Shown: positions 42,935-51,687 of the stretch, one piece after another
Numbering within the stretch: position 1 is the first letter of the stretch
How the letters are laid out: each line of letters opens with the position of its first letter
Assembly: GCA_947501615.1 (NCBI GenBank)
Contig: CANMWK010000005.1
Location: 124,001-188,000 of the forward strand
Length of the DNA: 64,000 bases
Direction: 5' to 3'
DNA from: an uncultured Tenacibaculum sp.
GTDB taxonomy: Bacteria > Bacteroidota > Bacteroidia > Flavobacteriales > Flavobacteriaceae
Program-made: the position numbers and the translations under genes
Notes under the pieces: generated by a model
Database searches by the model: none
Seen by the model: the letters and a program-made list of their open reading frames with translations, nothing else
Told to the model about the DNA's origin: nothing

Positions 42935-43405
42935 TTGGGTAAAGAAGAATTTGAATACCATTTAATAGAAGCATCGAAGTTTTTGAAAGAGTTTACATCG
43001 TCTATGGTGAAGAATAGTATATCAAATAATTTTTTATATAAAATTGCTTTCACTTCTGAAGATAATTCTTACTTAAATAACGATGAAAAACAGAAGTTTA
43101 AATTTATACAAAAGTATAAAGGTGTTTATCTTTCACAGGGTGAAGTTGTTGTTTTGTTGTCAATGAATGATTTAGTTCCAATGTATATTAATATGTCAAT
43201 CATAAAATCAACAAAAAGAAAAACGTATGTAGAGTTATTGTGTAGTAAACGATATGTTGAAAAAGAAGAGTTGAATTTTAAAGCAGATGAATTTCCTCCA
43301 TTTCATCCTCTAGTTCCTACACCTATATTTTATGAAGGAAAAGAAAAGTTTGATATTAACTTCAAGTATCATTTTTTGCAAAAAATGTTTTTTAAATATT
43401 TCTAA
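42935..43405 (+). CDS. Unknown protein, 156 aa, TTG start
   Basis: I do not recognise a family. A helical start (EFEYHLIEASKFLKEFTSSMV) leads into strands (GVYLSQGEVVVLLSMNDLVP, YINMSIIKSTKRKTYVELL). Late conserved-looking motifs are FPPFHPLVPTP and HFLQKMFFKYF. There is no signal peptide. TTG at 42935 is the only start that keeps the full open frame; the next in-frame ATG is 27 codons in. The 7-base repeat array sits just upstream. Confidence 0.5.
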   Translation: MGKEEFEYHLIEASKFLKEFTSSMVKNSISNNFLYKIAFTSEDNSYLNNDEKQKFKFIQKYKGVYLSQGEVVVLLSMNDLVPMYINMSIIKSTKRKTYVELLCSKRYVEKEELNFKADEFPPFHPLVPTPIFYEGKEKFDINFKYHFLQKMFFKYF

Positions 43406-43511
43406 TACATACGAAGTTTTAAATCGTATAACTTAGTACATGACAAAAAAACACCTCTCAGGTATATGTTTTTGATAATTAGCGTTGTAGAGTAGTGTGT
43501 GTTTTGTCACC

Positions 43512-43575
43512 TCGAGCGGAGTCGAGAGGTTTTCATTAAAATCACTAACAATAATAAGGTCTCGACTCCGCTCGA
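43512..43575. repeat. Dispersed GC-rich inverted repeat, copy 2
   Basis: TCGAGCGGAGTCGAGA (43512-43527) pairs with TCTCGACTCCGCTCGA (43560-43575) over 16 bases across a 32-base AT-rich spacer. The arms are identical in core sequence to the copy at 77-122. The 279-base gap 43406-43684 holds this element and the ndk terminator, and nothing else that I can see. Confidence 0.75.
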
Positions 43576-43633
43576 CCTGACAACGAAAAAAATATTTATA
43601 AGATTTTTGATATGTACTAAAATCGTATAAATA

Positions 43634-43664
43634 AAAAACTCGTCACAAAAAGTAACGAGTTTTT
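43634..43664 (-). terminator. Terminator of ndk
   Basis: AAAAACTCGT (43634-43643) pairs with ACGAGTTTTT (43655-43664) around an 11-base loop, giving an A-run and T-run on either side so that it can work in both directions. It is 21 bases past the ndk stop. Confidence 0.65.
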
Positions 43665-43684
43665 AATATATTTTATAGATATGT

Positions 43685-44104
43685 TTAGAACATTTCTCTA
43701 CCAGCAAAGTGGAAGTTGCTTTCGATTTCAGCATTTTCATCAGAATCCGAACCATGAACAGCATTCTCACCAATAGAAGTAGCGTATAGTTTTCTGATTG
43801 TTCCTTCTGCAGCTTCAGCAGGATTAGTAGCACCAATTAAAGTTCTGAAGTCTTCAACTGCATTATCTTTCTCTAAAACAGCAGCAATAATAGGACCACG
43901 AGTCATGAATTCAACTAATTCACCGAAAAAAGGACGCTCTTTGTGAATTGCATAAAAAGTTTCAGCATCACGAGTAGTCATTTGCGTTTTTTTCAAAGCT
44001 ACAATTCTAAATCCAGCAGCATTAATTTTTTCTAATATAGCTCCAGTATGTCCGTTTTCAACAGCATCTGGTTTAATCATTGTAAAAGTTCTATTTGTTG
44101 CCAT
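43685..44104 (-). CDS. ndk: Nucleoside diphosphate kinase
   Basis: Ndk moves the gamma-phosphate from ATP to other nucleoside diphosphates. The 139-residue protein has the standard start [20 protein letters not shown] and the catalytic His in [12 protein letters not shown] near residue 120. The C-terminus ([13 protein letters not shown]) is normal. It is a single-gene transcript with a promoter at 44135-44164 and a terminator at 43634. Confidence 0.97.
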   Translation of the reverse strand: MATNRTFTMIKPDAVENGHTGAILEKINAAGFRIVALKKTQMTTRDAETFYAIHKERPFFGELVEFMTRGPIIAAVLEKDNAVEDFRTLIGATNPAEAAEGTIRKLYATSIGENAVHGSDSDENAEIESNFHFAGREMF

Positions 44105-44134
44105 TTTATATTTTGTCTAATTTTTAATTTTGCG

Positions 44135-44164
44135 CAAAAATACATTTTTTAATGTTACTTACAA
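44135..44164 (-). promoter_or_regulatory. Promoter of ndk
   Basis: On the minus strand TTG (44164-44162) is followed by a 19-base spacer and TATTTTTG (44142-44135), a perfect Bacteroidota -33 / -7 pair. The -7 box is 31 bases before the ATG. The remaining 270 bases up to nrnA have no gene or further signal that I recognise. Confidence 0.7.
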
Positions 44165-44434
44165 GTTAAGAATAAGTTTGATAGGGTATACTTTTGAATC
44201 AATTTTTGTTTATCTATTTTCTAGTGAAGTAGCTTGCTTAAGAAGAATGCTGTTTTAGTAGAAAATAAAAAATAATCTTGAACATATAATATTTTGTTTT
44301 AAAATGAGTTTTCTCTTGAAGGTTTACTTCAAGAGTATTTAGGGAAATATTCGGATTGTTTGTAAGAGTTCAAGTAATAACAAATAGAGAAGTAATACAT
44401 ATGAAAAGAATATTAAATTGTATATTCGCTGTCT

Positions 44435-45460
44435 ATGATTCTAAAGAATTTTAAAGAACTTTCGAACTATTTAAATACGCCTAGAAGTATTGTAATAATT
44501 GGGCACAAGAACCCTGATGGAGATGCAGTTGGATCTACTTTAGGGTTAAAGCATTATTTTGATAAAAAAGGACATCGTACTCAGGTATTAATGCCGAACG
44601 AATTTCCAGATTTTTTACATTGGGTTCCAGGTGTTAAAACAGTATATAGGTTTGATCGTCAGAATAATCAATGTGTGAAAGCATTAGCAAAATCAGATAT
44701 TATTTTTCTATTAGATTTTAATGCATTACACAGAGTAGGAGATGATATGCAAAATACATTGAAAAAATATGAAAATGATTTTGCTTTGATAGATCATCAT
44801 CAGCAACCAGATGATTTTGAATACATGTATTCAGATACCACTATGTCTTCTACCTGTCAGATGGTATATAACTTTATAGAGATGTTTGATGATTTAGAAT
44901 TGATCGATGAAAACATTGCCACTGCATTATATACTGGGATAATGACAGACACAGGTTCTTTTCGTTTTCGTTCTACAACTAGCAGAACCCACAGAATTAT
45001 AGCTGATTTAATAGATAAGGGAGCTAAGAATGATCGAATTCACAGTAGTATTTACGATGCAAACTCTCATAATAGATTGTTGTTACTAGGAAGAGCACTA
45101 AGTAATTTAAAAGTAATTCCAGAGTACAATACTGCATACATCACATTGAATCAACATGATAAAGATGAATTCAATTACGAGAAAGGTGATACAGAAGGGG
45201 TCGTTAACTATGCCTTATCTTTAAAAGGAATCGTATTTGCTGTTATTTTTATAGAAGATGTTGAACAACGTATTGTTAAAATATCATTCAGATCTAAAGG
45301 GAGTTTTTCTGTAAATAAGTTTGCTAGAAACTATTTCAATGGAGGGGGGCATGATAATGCTGCTGGAGGAAGATCCGAAGAAAGTATGAGCGCTACTATT
45401 GGAAAATTTATAGCATTATTACCAGAATATGAAAACGACTTATTGAATTCTTATGAGTAA
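44435..45460 (+). CDS. nrnA: DHH/DHHA1 phosphoesterase (NrnA-type)
   Basis: This two-domain phosphoesterase degrades nano-RNAs and often also dephosphorylates pAp. The DHH domain shows GHKNPDGDAVGS, DIIFLLDFN and LIDHHQQPDDF, and the DHHA1 domain ends in GGGHDNAAGG. The 341-residue length is usual for NrnA. The gene starts with ATG at 44435 and its stop overlaps the gldI start by 8 bases. It is the first gene of a run of four folding-related lipoprotein genes, a coupling seen in other gliding flavobacteria. Confidence 0.9.
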   Translation: MILKNFKELSNYLNTPRSIVIIGHKNPDGDAVGSTLGLKHYFDKKGHRTQVLMPNEFPDFLHWVPGVKTVYRFDRQNNQCVKALAKSDIIFLLDFNALHRVGDDMQNTLKKYENDFALIDHHQQPDDFEYMYSDTTMSSTCQMVYNFIEMFDDLELIDENIATALYTGIMTDTGSFRFRSTTSRTHRIIADLIDKGAKNDRIHSSIYDANSHNRLLLLGRALSNLKVIPEYNTAYITLNQHDKDEFNYEKGDTEGVVNYALSLKGIVFAVIFIEDVEQRIVKISFRSKGSFSVNKFARNYFNGGGHDNAAGGRSEESMSATIGKFIALLPEYENDLLNSYE

Positions 45461-45998
45461 TACGTGGATTGTTATAATTATGTCGAGTCTTATTTTTATA
45501 AGTTGTAATGCTCCAGAGGCAAGAAGACCTAAAAAAAAGACAACCTCTAATTTTTATAAAGAAGTACTAGAGCAGAATATAAAGCTCAATCAATTAGAGA
45601 AAAAGCATATAGAGCAACATCTATCTAAAGATACAGTTAATTCGTACTTAAATTCTCCTAATGGCTTTTGGTATACGTATAATAAAAAAGATACCATAAA
45701 TTCAATAACACCAGTGAAAGGAGATGTTGTGACGATATCGTATACGATTACTGATTTTTTCAATACACCTTTGTATGATAAACAAACTAAAATCTATAAA
45801 ATAGATAAAGAAGATTTTATTCCTGCATTACAGGATGGAATAAAGTTGATGAAAAAGGGAGAAACCATTACTTTTGTCATTCCTTCTTACCGAGCTTTTG
45901 GTGTTACCGGAGATGGAGAAAAGATAGGAATGAATCAAACGTTAAAAAGTACATTAACATTAATCGACATTAAAAAAGTAAATAATGAAATTAACTAA
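45453..45998 (+). CDS. gldI: Gliding-motility-associated prolyl isomerase GldI
   Basis: GldI is a lipoprotein FKBP-type prolyl isomerase needed for gliding in flavobacteria. The signal ends in the lipobox FISC (about residue 18), then comes a helical part (residues 30-65) and a FKBP domain with GDVVTISYTITDFFNTPLYD, FIPALQDGIKLMKKGE and TFVIPSYRAFG. The protein is 181 residues, as for GldI. The start overlaps nrnA by 8 bases and the stop overlaps the next isomerase gene by 14 bases. Confidence 0.85.
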   Translation: MSNTWIVIIMSSLIFISCNAPEARRPKKKTTSNFYKEVLEQNIKLNQLEKKHIEQHLSKDTVNSYLNSPNGFWYTYNKKDTINSITPVKGDVVTISYTITDFFNTPLYDKQTKIYKIDKEDFIPALQDGIKLMKKGETITFVIPSYRAFGVTGDGEKIGMNQTLKSTLTLIDIKKVNNEIN

Positions 45999-46782
45999 GG
46001 TTTTGGCTATTACAGCCCTAGGGGTTACTATTGTTTCTTGTAACAATACCAACCAAGTGAAAACAAAAACAAGTTTAGATACGTATTTGGATACTGTAAG
46101 TTATGCACTTGGATTGAATACAGGAGTTAGAATGAGTACAGATGAAGCTGCTAAAGAGTTAGATTTGGATTTATATATCCAAGGATATTCTGAAGCAAGA
46201 GATTCATCGAATGTAACTTTAATTGATAGAAAAGATGCTGAGCAAATAATTGGTTCTTACTTCCAAAAGCTTAGAATGGATCAAATGAAAAAGAGAGAAG
46301 AAGAAATGAAGAAGAAAGCTGCTGAGCAGTATAAGGATTATAAAAAAGAAAACGAACAATTTTTAGTTGATAATAAAACTAAGGAAGGCGTGAAAACTAC
46401 AGCAAGTGGTTTACAATATATCGTTATTAAAGAAGGTTCTGGAGAAAGTCCTAAGACTTCAGATAGAGTTAAAGTAGATTATCACGGGACTGTAATTGAT
46501 GGAACTAAATTTGATAGTACAATGGAGCCTAAGAAAGATCCTATTGTATTTGGAGTAACACAGGTAATTAAAGGTTGGACTGAAGGTTTACAGTTAATGA
46601 AACCTGGAGCGAAATATAAGTTTTTTATTCCTCAAGAATTAGCTTACGGTTATCAACAAAGAAGTGCTGTTATAAAACCTTTTTCAACATTAATATTTGA
46701 TGTGGAATTGTTAGAAATAGTATCTAATCAACCTGCTCAAACAGGACAAACACATACCAAAGGAGACGGGCACGGTCACTAA
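45985..46782 (+). CDS. FKBP-type peptidyl-prolyl isomerase (FkpA/Mip-like)
   Basis: This lipoprotein (lipobox TIVSC) has the dimerising N-terminal helical domain of FkpA/Mip (about 30-130, with SYALGLNTGVRMSTD) and a C-terminal FKBP domain with KVDYHGTVIDGTKFDST, VIKGWTEGLQLMKPGAKYKFFIP and LAYG. It catalyses cis-trans isomerisation of prolyl bonds and should help periplasmic or outer-membrane proteins fold. The C-terminus has a short His-rich tail (HTKGDGHGH). It overlaps gldI by 14 bases. Confidence 0.92.
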   Translation: MKLTKVLAITALGVTIVSCNNTNQVKTKTSLDTYLDTVSYALGLNTGVRMSTDEAAKELDLDLYIQGYSEARDSSNVTLIDRKDAEQIIGSYFQKLRMDQMKKREEEMKKKAAEQYKDYKKENEQFLVDNKTKEGVKTTASGLQYIVIKEGSGESPKTSDRVKVDYHGTVIDGTKFDSTMEPKKDPIVFGVTQVIKGWTEGLQLMKPGAKYKFFIPQELAYGYQQRSAVIKPFSTLIFDVELLEIVSNQPAQTGQTHTKGDGHGH

Positions 46783-46791
46783 TAAACTTTA

Positions 46792-46828
46792 AAAAAAGAC
46801 ATTGATGATGTATCACAATGTCTTTTTT
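46792..46828 (+). terminator. Terminator between the FkpA-like and cyclophilin genes
   Basis: AAAAAAGACATTG (46792-46804) pairs with CAATGTCTTTTTT (46816-46828) perfectly over 13 bases around an 11-base loop, ending in T's. It would end or attenuate transcription 10 bases after the isomerase stop and 18 bases before the next ATG, which suggests partial read-through. Confidence 0.7.
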
Positions 46829-46845
46829 GTTTTAAATTTAAAATC

Positions 46846-47898
46846 ATGAAATCATTTAAATTTTTAATAGTAATAGCAATACTAGTTTTATCTTCTTGTA
46901 AAACAGTGAAATATCCTGAGCTTTCAGACGGTCTGTATGCAGATATTCAAACGAATAAAGGAGATATTTTGATAAAATTACACTCAGAAATTGTTCCAAT
47001 GACTGTGGCTAATTTTGTGTCTTTGGCAGAGGGTACTAATCCTAAAGTTACGGACTCATTGAAAGGTAAGCCATATTATGATGGGATAAAATTTCATAGG
47101 GTAATTAAAGATTTTATGGTTCAAGGAGGTGATCCTACGGGTACTGGTAGAGGTAATGGAGGCTATAGATTTGATGATGAATTTCCTTTAAATGAAAAAG
47201 GAGAATTAATTTATAAACACAATAGTGCTGGTACATTGTCTATGGCAAACTCAGGACCATCAACAAATTCATCTCAGTTTTTTATTACTCATAAAGAAAC
47301 TCCATGGTTAGATGGGAAGCATTCTGTTTTTGGGAAAGTTACTTACGGACAAAATATTGTAGATACAATTGTTAAAAACGACTACATTAATAAAGTTGAA
47401 ATTATAAGAGTAGGTAAAAAAGCAAAAAAATTTAATGCTGCTGAAGTTTTTTTAGCAGAATTATCGAATGCTGATGAGCGCAAAAAAGAAAGAGAAACAA
47501 AAATTAAAATAGCAAAGGAAAACCTTAGAAAAGAACTAAAGTATTATGATGCTATTACAACAAAATCTGGACTTAAAGTAGTTAAGATTAAAGAAACTAC
47601 TGGAAAGAAAGTTAATCCAGATTTACCTACAACGGTTCATTACACATTATTAGATGATTTAGGTAATAAAATAGCATCTAGTGTAGATCAAAATCAGCCT
47701 TTTACATTTACTATAAATGATCCTAATTATCCATTAATTGCAGGATGGAAAGAAGGTGCTTCTATGCTTAAGGAAGGTGAAAAAGCACGTCTTTTTATTC
47801 CAAGTTACTTAGGTTATGGAGAGGTAGGTCGCTTACCTGTTATCAAACCAAATACAGATCTTATTTTTGAAATTGAAGTTTTAAAAGTTGGGAAATAG
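46846..47898 (+). CDS. Cyclophilin-FKBP fusion prolyl isomerase lipoprotein
   Basis: A lipoprotein signal (lipobox SSC) is followed by a cyclophilin domain (residues 30-200) with FHRVIKDFMVQGGDPTGTG, the catalytic Arg region, NSSQFFIT and PWLDGKHSVFG. A helical linker leads to a C-terminal FKBP-like domain (about 250-350) with VHYTLLDDLGNK and LIAGWKEGASMLKEGEKARLFIPS. So it carries two unrelated prolyl isomerase folds on one chain. It should work in the periplasm. Its stop overlaps the PAP2 gene by 11 bases. Confidence 0.88.
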   Translation: MKSFKFLIVIAILVLSSCKTVKYPELSDGLYADIQTNKGDILIKLHSEIVPMTVANFVSLAEGTNPKVTDSLKGKPYYDGIKFHRVIKDFMVQGGDPTGTGRGNGGYRFDDEFPLNEKGELIYKHNSAGTLSMANSGPSTNSSQFFITHKETPWLDGKHSVFGKVTYGQNIVDTIVKNDYINKVEIIRVGKKAKKFNAAEVFLAELSNADERKKERETKIKIAKENLRKELKYYDAITTKSGLKVVKIKETTGKKVNPDLPTTVHYTLLDDLGNKIASSVDQNQPFTFTINDPNYPLIAGWKEGASMLKEGEKARLFIPSYLGYGEVGRLPVIKPNTDLIFEIEVLKVGK

Positions 47899-48472
47899 TA
47901 TATTAGACGCATTAATAGAAAAGGATAAGGCATTACTTATTTATCTAAATAATTTAGGGAATGAGAAATGGGATGCGCTGTGGTTGACAATTACCAATCA
48001 GTTTAATTGGATTCCTTTATTTATAGTGATACTGCTAGTTTTAGCATGGAAACTTGGGGTTAAAAAAACAGCTTTCACGTTATTGTTTATAGTAGTTTTA
48101 GTTGCTTTTTCAGATCAATTTACAAATCTTATTAAGAATTTAACAGGAAGGATAAGGCCTTGTAATGCTTTAGAAATGCAAGAATATTTAAGACAGTTTT
48201 CGTATAAACCTGGAGGTAAAAGTTTTTGGTCGGGACATGCATCGTTGTCTACAACATTTACTACGTTTATCATTTTAATTTTGCGAAAAAAAATAAAATA
48301 TATTTATTTTCTAGTTTTATTTCCTTTAATCTTTGGATACAGTAGAATTTATTTAGGAGTTCATTATCCAGTAGATGTTACTGTTGGATTTCTGTCAGGA
48401 ATTGTTCTAGGAACTATTTTTTATAAGCTGTATTCTTTTCTCTTTTTAAAGATATTTAAAGAACGATTATAG
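47888..48472 (+). CDS. PAP2-family membrane phosphatase
   Basis: The 194-residue protein has about five membrane helices and the PAP2 motifs KNLTGRIRP (motif 1), FWSGHASLSTTF (motif 2, with the catalytic His) and SRIYLGVHYPVDV (motif 3). It likely removes phosphate from a lipid or undecaprenyl pyrophosphate. TTG at 47888 is the only start that gives the full N-terminus (MGNSILDALIEKDK); it lies within the last codons of the upstream gene. Confidence 0.88.
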   Translation: MGNSILDALIEKDKALLIYLNNLGNEKWDALWLTITNQFNWIPLFIVILLVLAWKLGVKKTAFTLLFIVVLVAFSDQFTNLIKNLTGRIRPCNALEMQEYLRQFSYKPGGKSFWSGHASLSTTFTTFIILILRKKIKYIYFLVLFPLIFGYSRIYLGVHYPVDVTVGFLSGIVLGTIFYKLYSFLFLKIFKERL

Positions 48473-48617
48473 TTATCTTTTTTAGTTTATTTTCAATTTT
48501 AAATTAATAAATAAGGATAAAAAATATAAGTAAGGTTGAATAAGGTATACTTATTTGTGGGTAGCTTATTTAAGTTAAGTTTTTTTATTTTTACAATAAC
48601 TATCAATATTATATAAG

Positions 48618-49637
48618 ATGAAGAAGCTATTATTATCATTATTTATATGTACAACAGTCAGTTCGTATGGACAAGAACTGGAGACTATTCTATTAGCGAG
48701 GGAAGACGCAGCAAAGATTACTAATGCATATTTACAGCCTGCTTTTAAAGGTTTTATTTATAGCATGAATAGTGGATGGTATCACACAGCTAAAGTTCAT
48801 AAAAAGTTTGGATTCGATATTACTATAGGAGCTAGTGCCTCTTTTATACCAGAGGAAGAAGAGATTTTTGATTTGATGAGTATAGAATTGTCAAACAACA
48901 CAACATTTAATACTTCGATTACACCTACTGTTGGTGGAGATGGAGCTCCAGCAACAATAAACTATCAATCTACTGTTATGGGGCAAAATGTGTCTACAAG
49001 CTTTCAAATGCCTAATGGTGTAAAAGAAGAATTGCCTCTCAATTCAGTACCTGCTCCTTCAATTCAAGTAGGTGTAGGCTTACCGTTTAAATTAGATGTT
49101 ATGTTACGTTATACCCCAAAAGTAGGATCAAATAATGTAGAAGGAGATGTTTTTGGGTTTGGATTGAAGAAAGAAATTACCGATTGGTTAGGGATTGTAG
49201 GTAAAACGCCATTTCATCTTTCTGTATTAGCTGCGTATTCGAATATGAATGTAGATTATACTATTGGAAATGTAAATTCTCAGGAGATTACTACAAGAAA
49301 TGCACAAGCAGAATTTAATTTAAATGCTTATACTTTTCAGGCTATAGCTTCAGTAAATTTACCAGTAGTGAATTTTTATGGAGGTGTTGGGTTTAATTCG
49401 GGTAATACAACTCTAAATATGTTAGGTGAATATACATTAACATACAATACGGGAAACCCTGTTTTACCTAATGTTAGTGAAACAATCAATGATCCTTTTT
49501 CTCTCAAAGAAAGTGTAAGTAGTTTTAATGCAACTATTGGAGCTAGATTTAGTTTAGGCTTTTTTAAACTTTTTGGAAGCTATACATTACAAGAATATGG
49601 AACATTAAATGCTGGTATTGCATTTAGTTTCAGATAA
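48618..49637 (+). CDS. DUF6588-family outer-membrane beta-barrel protein
   Basis: The 339-residue protein has a signal peptide (1-18, ending SYGQ) and a body of alternating strands, with features of DUF6588: KITNAYLQPAFKGFIYSMNSGWYHTAKVH and a C-terminal LFGSYTLQEYGTLNAGIAFSFR ending in Phe-Arg, as for outer-membrane proteins. Its function is unknown. It is followed by two terminators (49703 and 49797). Confidence 0.78.
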   Translation: MKKLLLSLFICTTVSSYGQELETILLAREDAAKITNAYLQPAFKGFIYSMNSGWYHTAKVHKKFGFDITIGASASFIPEEEEIFDLMSIELSNNTTFNTSITPTVGGDGAPATINYQSTVMGQNVSTSFQMPNGVKEELPLNSVPAPSIQVGVGLPFKLDVMLRYTPKVGSNNVEGDVFGFGLKKEITDWLGIVGKTPFHLSVLAAYSNMNVDYTIGNVNSQEITTRNAQAEFNLNAYTFQAIASVNLPVVNFYGGVGFNSGNTTLNMLGEYTLTYNTGNPVLPNVSETINDPFSLKESVSSFNATIGARFSLGFFKLFGSYTLQEYGTLNAGIAFSFR

Positions 49638-49702
49638 GATTAGAATTAGTTCTAAATAGCTATAACGCTATTTTAGGACAACACATTATAAATACTTTTA
49701 AG

Positions 49703-49727
49703 AGCCTAGTAGATAACTAGGCTTTTT
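49703..49727 (+). terminator. Terminator after the barrel protein gene
   Basis: AGCCTAGT (49703-49710) pairs with ACTAGGCT (49716-49723) around AGATA, followed by T's, 66 bases past the stop. Confidence 0.7.
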
Positions 49728-49796
49728 ATTTTTAAAATAACTTATTTCTATATAACGTTCTTGTAGACTGCAAGTGTTATTTATTAATAATTCTTT

Positions 49797-49826
49797 AAAA
49801 ACTCATGGTAATTACCATGAGTTTTT
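49797..49826 (+). terminator. Second terminator, overlapping the mdh promoter
   Basis: A perfect 30-base palindrome (core CTCATGGTAATTACCATGAG with A5 and T5 flanks) has T's at the exit. It is 70 bases downstream of the first terminator, and its right end touches the -33 TTG of the mdh promoter. Confidence 0.7.
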
Positions 49827-49858
49827 GTTTTATATCAATATGCAAATAGCTATTTTTG
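49825..49858 (+). promoter_or_regulatory. Promoter of mdh
   Basis: TTG (49825-49827), a 23-base spacer and TATTTTTG (49851-49858) make a full Bacteroidota promoter. The -7 box is 39 bases before the mdh ATG. Confidence 0.65.
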
Positions 49859-49897
49859 TACAACTTATTAAATAAATTTCAATAAAAAATATATAAA

Positions 49898-50824
49898 ATG
49901 AAAGTAACAGTTGTTGGAGCAGGTGCAGTAGGTGCAAGTTGTGCTGAGTACATTGCCATCAAAGATTTCGCTTCTGAAGTAGTATTAGTAGATATTAAAG
50001 AAGGTTTAGCAGAAGGTAAAGCAATGGATTTAATGCAAACAGCTTCTTTAAATAATTTTGATACTAAGATTACAGGAACTACTGGAGATTATAGCAAAAC
50101 TGCTGGTTCAGATGTTTGTGTAATAACTTCAGGTATTGCTCGTAAGCCTGGTATGTCTCGCGATGAATTATTAGGAATTAATGCAGGAATTGTAAAAACA
50201 GTATCTGCTAGTTTAATTGAGCATTCTCCAAATACAATCATTATCGTAGTATCTAATCCAATGGATACGATGACATACTTAGTGCATAAAACAACTGGTT
50301 TACCTAAGAATAGAATTATAGGTATGGGGGGAGCTTTAGATTCTGCTCGTTTTAAATATAGATTAGCTGAGGCTTTAGGAGCACCAATTTCTGATGTTGA
50401 TGGAATGGTAATCGGTGGTCACTCTGATAAAGGTATGGTGCCTTTAACTCGTTTAGCTACTCGTAACTCTGTTCCTGTTTCTGAATTCTTATCTGAAGAA
50501 AGATTAGAGCAAGTAAAGCAAGATACTAAGGTTGGTGGAGCTACTTTAACTGGTTTATTAGGAACTTCTGCTTGGTATGCTCCAGGTGCTGCAGTTTCTG
50601 GAATGGTTCAAGCTATTGCTTGTGATACTCAGAAAATTTTCCCATGCTCTGCTTTATTAGATGGAGAATACGGTTTGTCTGACTTATGTATTGGAGTTCC
50701 TGTTGTGTTAGGAAAGAACGGAATTGAACGCATTGTAGAAATCAACTTAAGTGATGCTGAAAAAGAACACTTAGCTTCTTCTGCTGCAGCTGTAAAAACA
50801 AATAATGGAAACTTAGAATTGTAA
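49898..50824 (+). CDS. mdh: Malate dehydrogenase
   Basis: Mdh interconverts malate and oxaloacetate with NAD in the TCA cycle. The 308 residues have the Rossmann GAGAVGASCAEY at residues 7-18, the ITSGIARKPGMSRDEL loop (Arg substrate contacts) and the catalytic IGGHSDKGM region around residue 170-180. The C-terminus is complete. The LDH-like malate dehydrogenase subfamily is likely from the length. It has its own promoter and terminator. Confidence 0.95.
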   Translation: MKVTVVGAGAVGASCAEYIAIKDFASEVVLVDIKEGLAEGKAMDLMQTASLNNFDTKITGTTGDYSKTAGSDVCVITSGIARKPGMSRDELLGINAGIVKTVSASLIEHSPNTIIIVVSNPMDTMTYLVHKTTGLPKNRIIGMGGALDSARFKYRLAEALGAPISDVDGMVIGGHSDKGMVPLTRLATRNSVPVSEFLSEERLEQVKQDTKVGGATLTGLLGTSAWYAPGAAVSGMVQAIACDTQKIFPCSALLDGEYGLSDLCIGVPVVLGKNGIERIVEINLSDAEKEHLASSAAAVKTNNGNLEL

Positions 50825-50846
50825 TTAATTTTAAGATATAATATTC

Positions 50847-50876
50847 AAAAGCAATCTCTATTGAGATTGCTTTTTT
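50847..50876 (+). terminator. Terminator of mdh
   Basis: AAAAGCAATCTC (50847-50858) pairs with GAGATTGCTTTT (50863-50874) perfectly around TATT, followed by T's, 22 bases past the stop. Confidence 0.8.
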
Positions 50877-50904
50877 GTTTTATCTTAGTTTTAAATTTTT
50901 GAAA

Positions 50905-51390
50905 GTGAGTGTAATTTATAGAAAAGTAAAATCAGAAGACAATCCTTTTTTAGCAAAAGTGATTCGTAATACAATTGAAGAGTTCGGTGCGCCTAGAACA
51001 GGAACTGTATACTCAGATGAATCTACAGATCATTTGTTTGAGTTATTTGAGGTGCCGAAATCAATACTATGGGTTGCTGAAGTTGAAGGTAAGCCTGTTG
51101 GCTGCTGTGGTATTTTTCCAACTGAAGGATTAGAAAAGGGGTATTGTGAATTAGTGAAATTTTATATTTCTAGTGCAGTTAGAGGAAAAGGTATAGGTAA
51201 AGAATTAATGTTGAGAAGTATTAATGCTGCAAATGAGATGGGATATAAAAATGTGTATTTAGAAAGTTTACCACATTTCTCTAAGGCCATAGCAATGTAT
51301 GAAGAATCTGGATTTAAAACATTAGATACTCAACTTGGTAATTCAGGACATTCTAGTTGTAATGTTTGGATGGTCAAAAAAATAGGATAA
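50905..51390 (+). CDS. GNAT-family N-acetyltransferase
   Basis: The 161-residue enzyme has the GNAT core: SILWVAEVEGKPVGCCGIFPTEG, ELVKFYISSAVRGKGIGKELM (motif A with R-x-x-G-x-G) and YKNVYLESLPHFSKAIAMYEESGF (motif B). The substrate is unknown. GTG 50905 is preferred because upstream in-frame codons overlap the mdh terminator hairpin, and the core begins right after it. Confidence 0.82.
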   Translation: MSVIYRKVKSEDNPFLAKVIRNTIEEFGAPRTGTVYSDESTDHLFELFEVPKSILWVAEVEGKPVGCCGIFPTEGLEKGYCELVKFYISSAVRGKGIGKELMLRSINAANEMGYKNVYLESLPHFSKAIAMYEESGFKTLDTQLGNSGHSSCNVWMVKKIG

Positions 51391-51521
51391 CGCACGAAAT
51401 GTGAAAAAAATCTTAAAATATGTTAAAAAAACAAAACTACTGTAAGATGAAAGATAAACTTACGTCTTAAGTGCAAGAGACGTATTTAAAGTTTCTTTTT
51501 CATAGTTTTTCATAGCAATTT

Positions 51522-51549
51522 CCCGCTTCTACTTAGAAGCGGGTTTTTT
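51522..51549 (+). terminator. Terminator in the gap after the acetyltransferase gene
   Basis: CCCGCTTCT (51522-51530) pairs with AGAAGCGGG (51535-51543) around ACTT and is followed by six T's. The 131 bases between the acetyltransferase stop and this hairpin contain no gene I can name; the hairpin may end the acetyltransferase transcript or a small RNA. The rest of the gap to 51687 has no recognised feature. Confidence 0.7.
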
Positions 51550-51687
51550 ATTGGCACGACAAAGTATGTGTTCTAAAGAAGGCTTGTCTCGAAATTTAAA
51601 TGGAACGTCAATTATTAATGATTCGTAAGATTATTACCTAATACTTTATATTATTTTAATAACTAGTAAAATAGAGTAGTTTAGATG

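Noticed and set aside
46792..46828. Complete transcription stop before the cyclophilin-FKBP gene
   Set aside because: There is no room for a full promoter between the hairpin and the next ATG at 46846, so read-through is more likely than a full stop.
51391..51687. A small RNA gene such as 6S or tmRNA in the gap before the oxygenase gene
   Set aside because: Only a terminator hairpin is visible; I could not find the conserved structure of any known RNA family.
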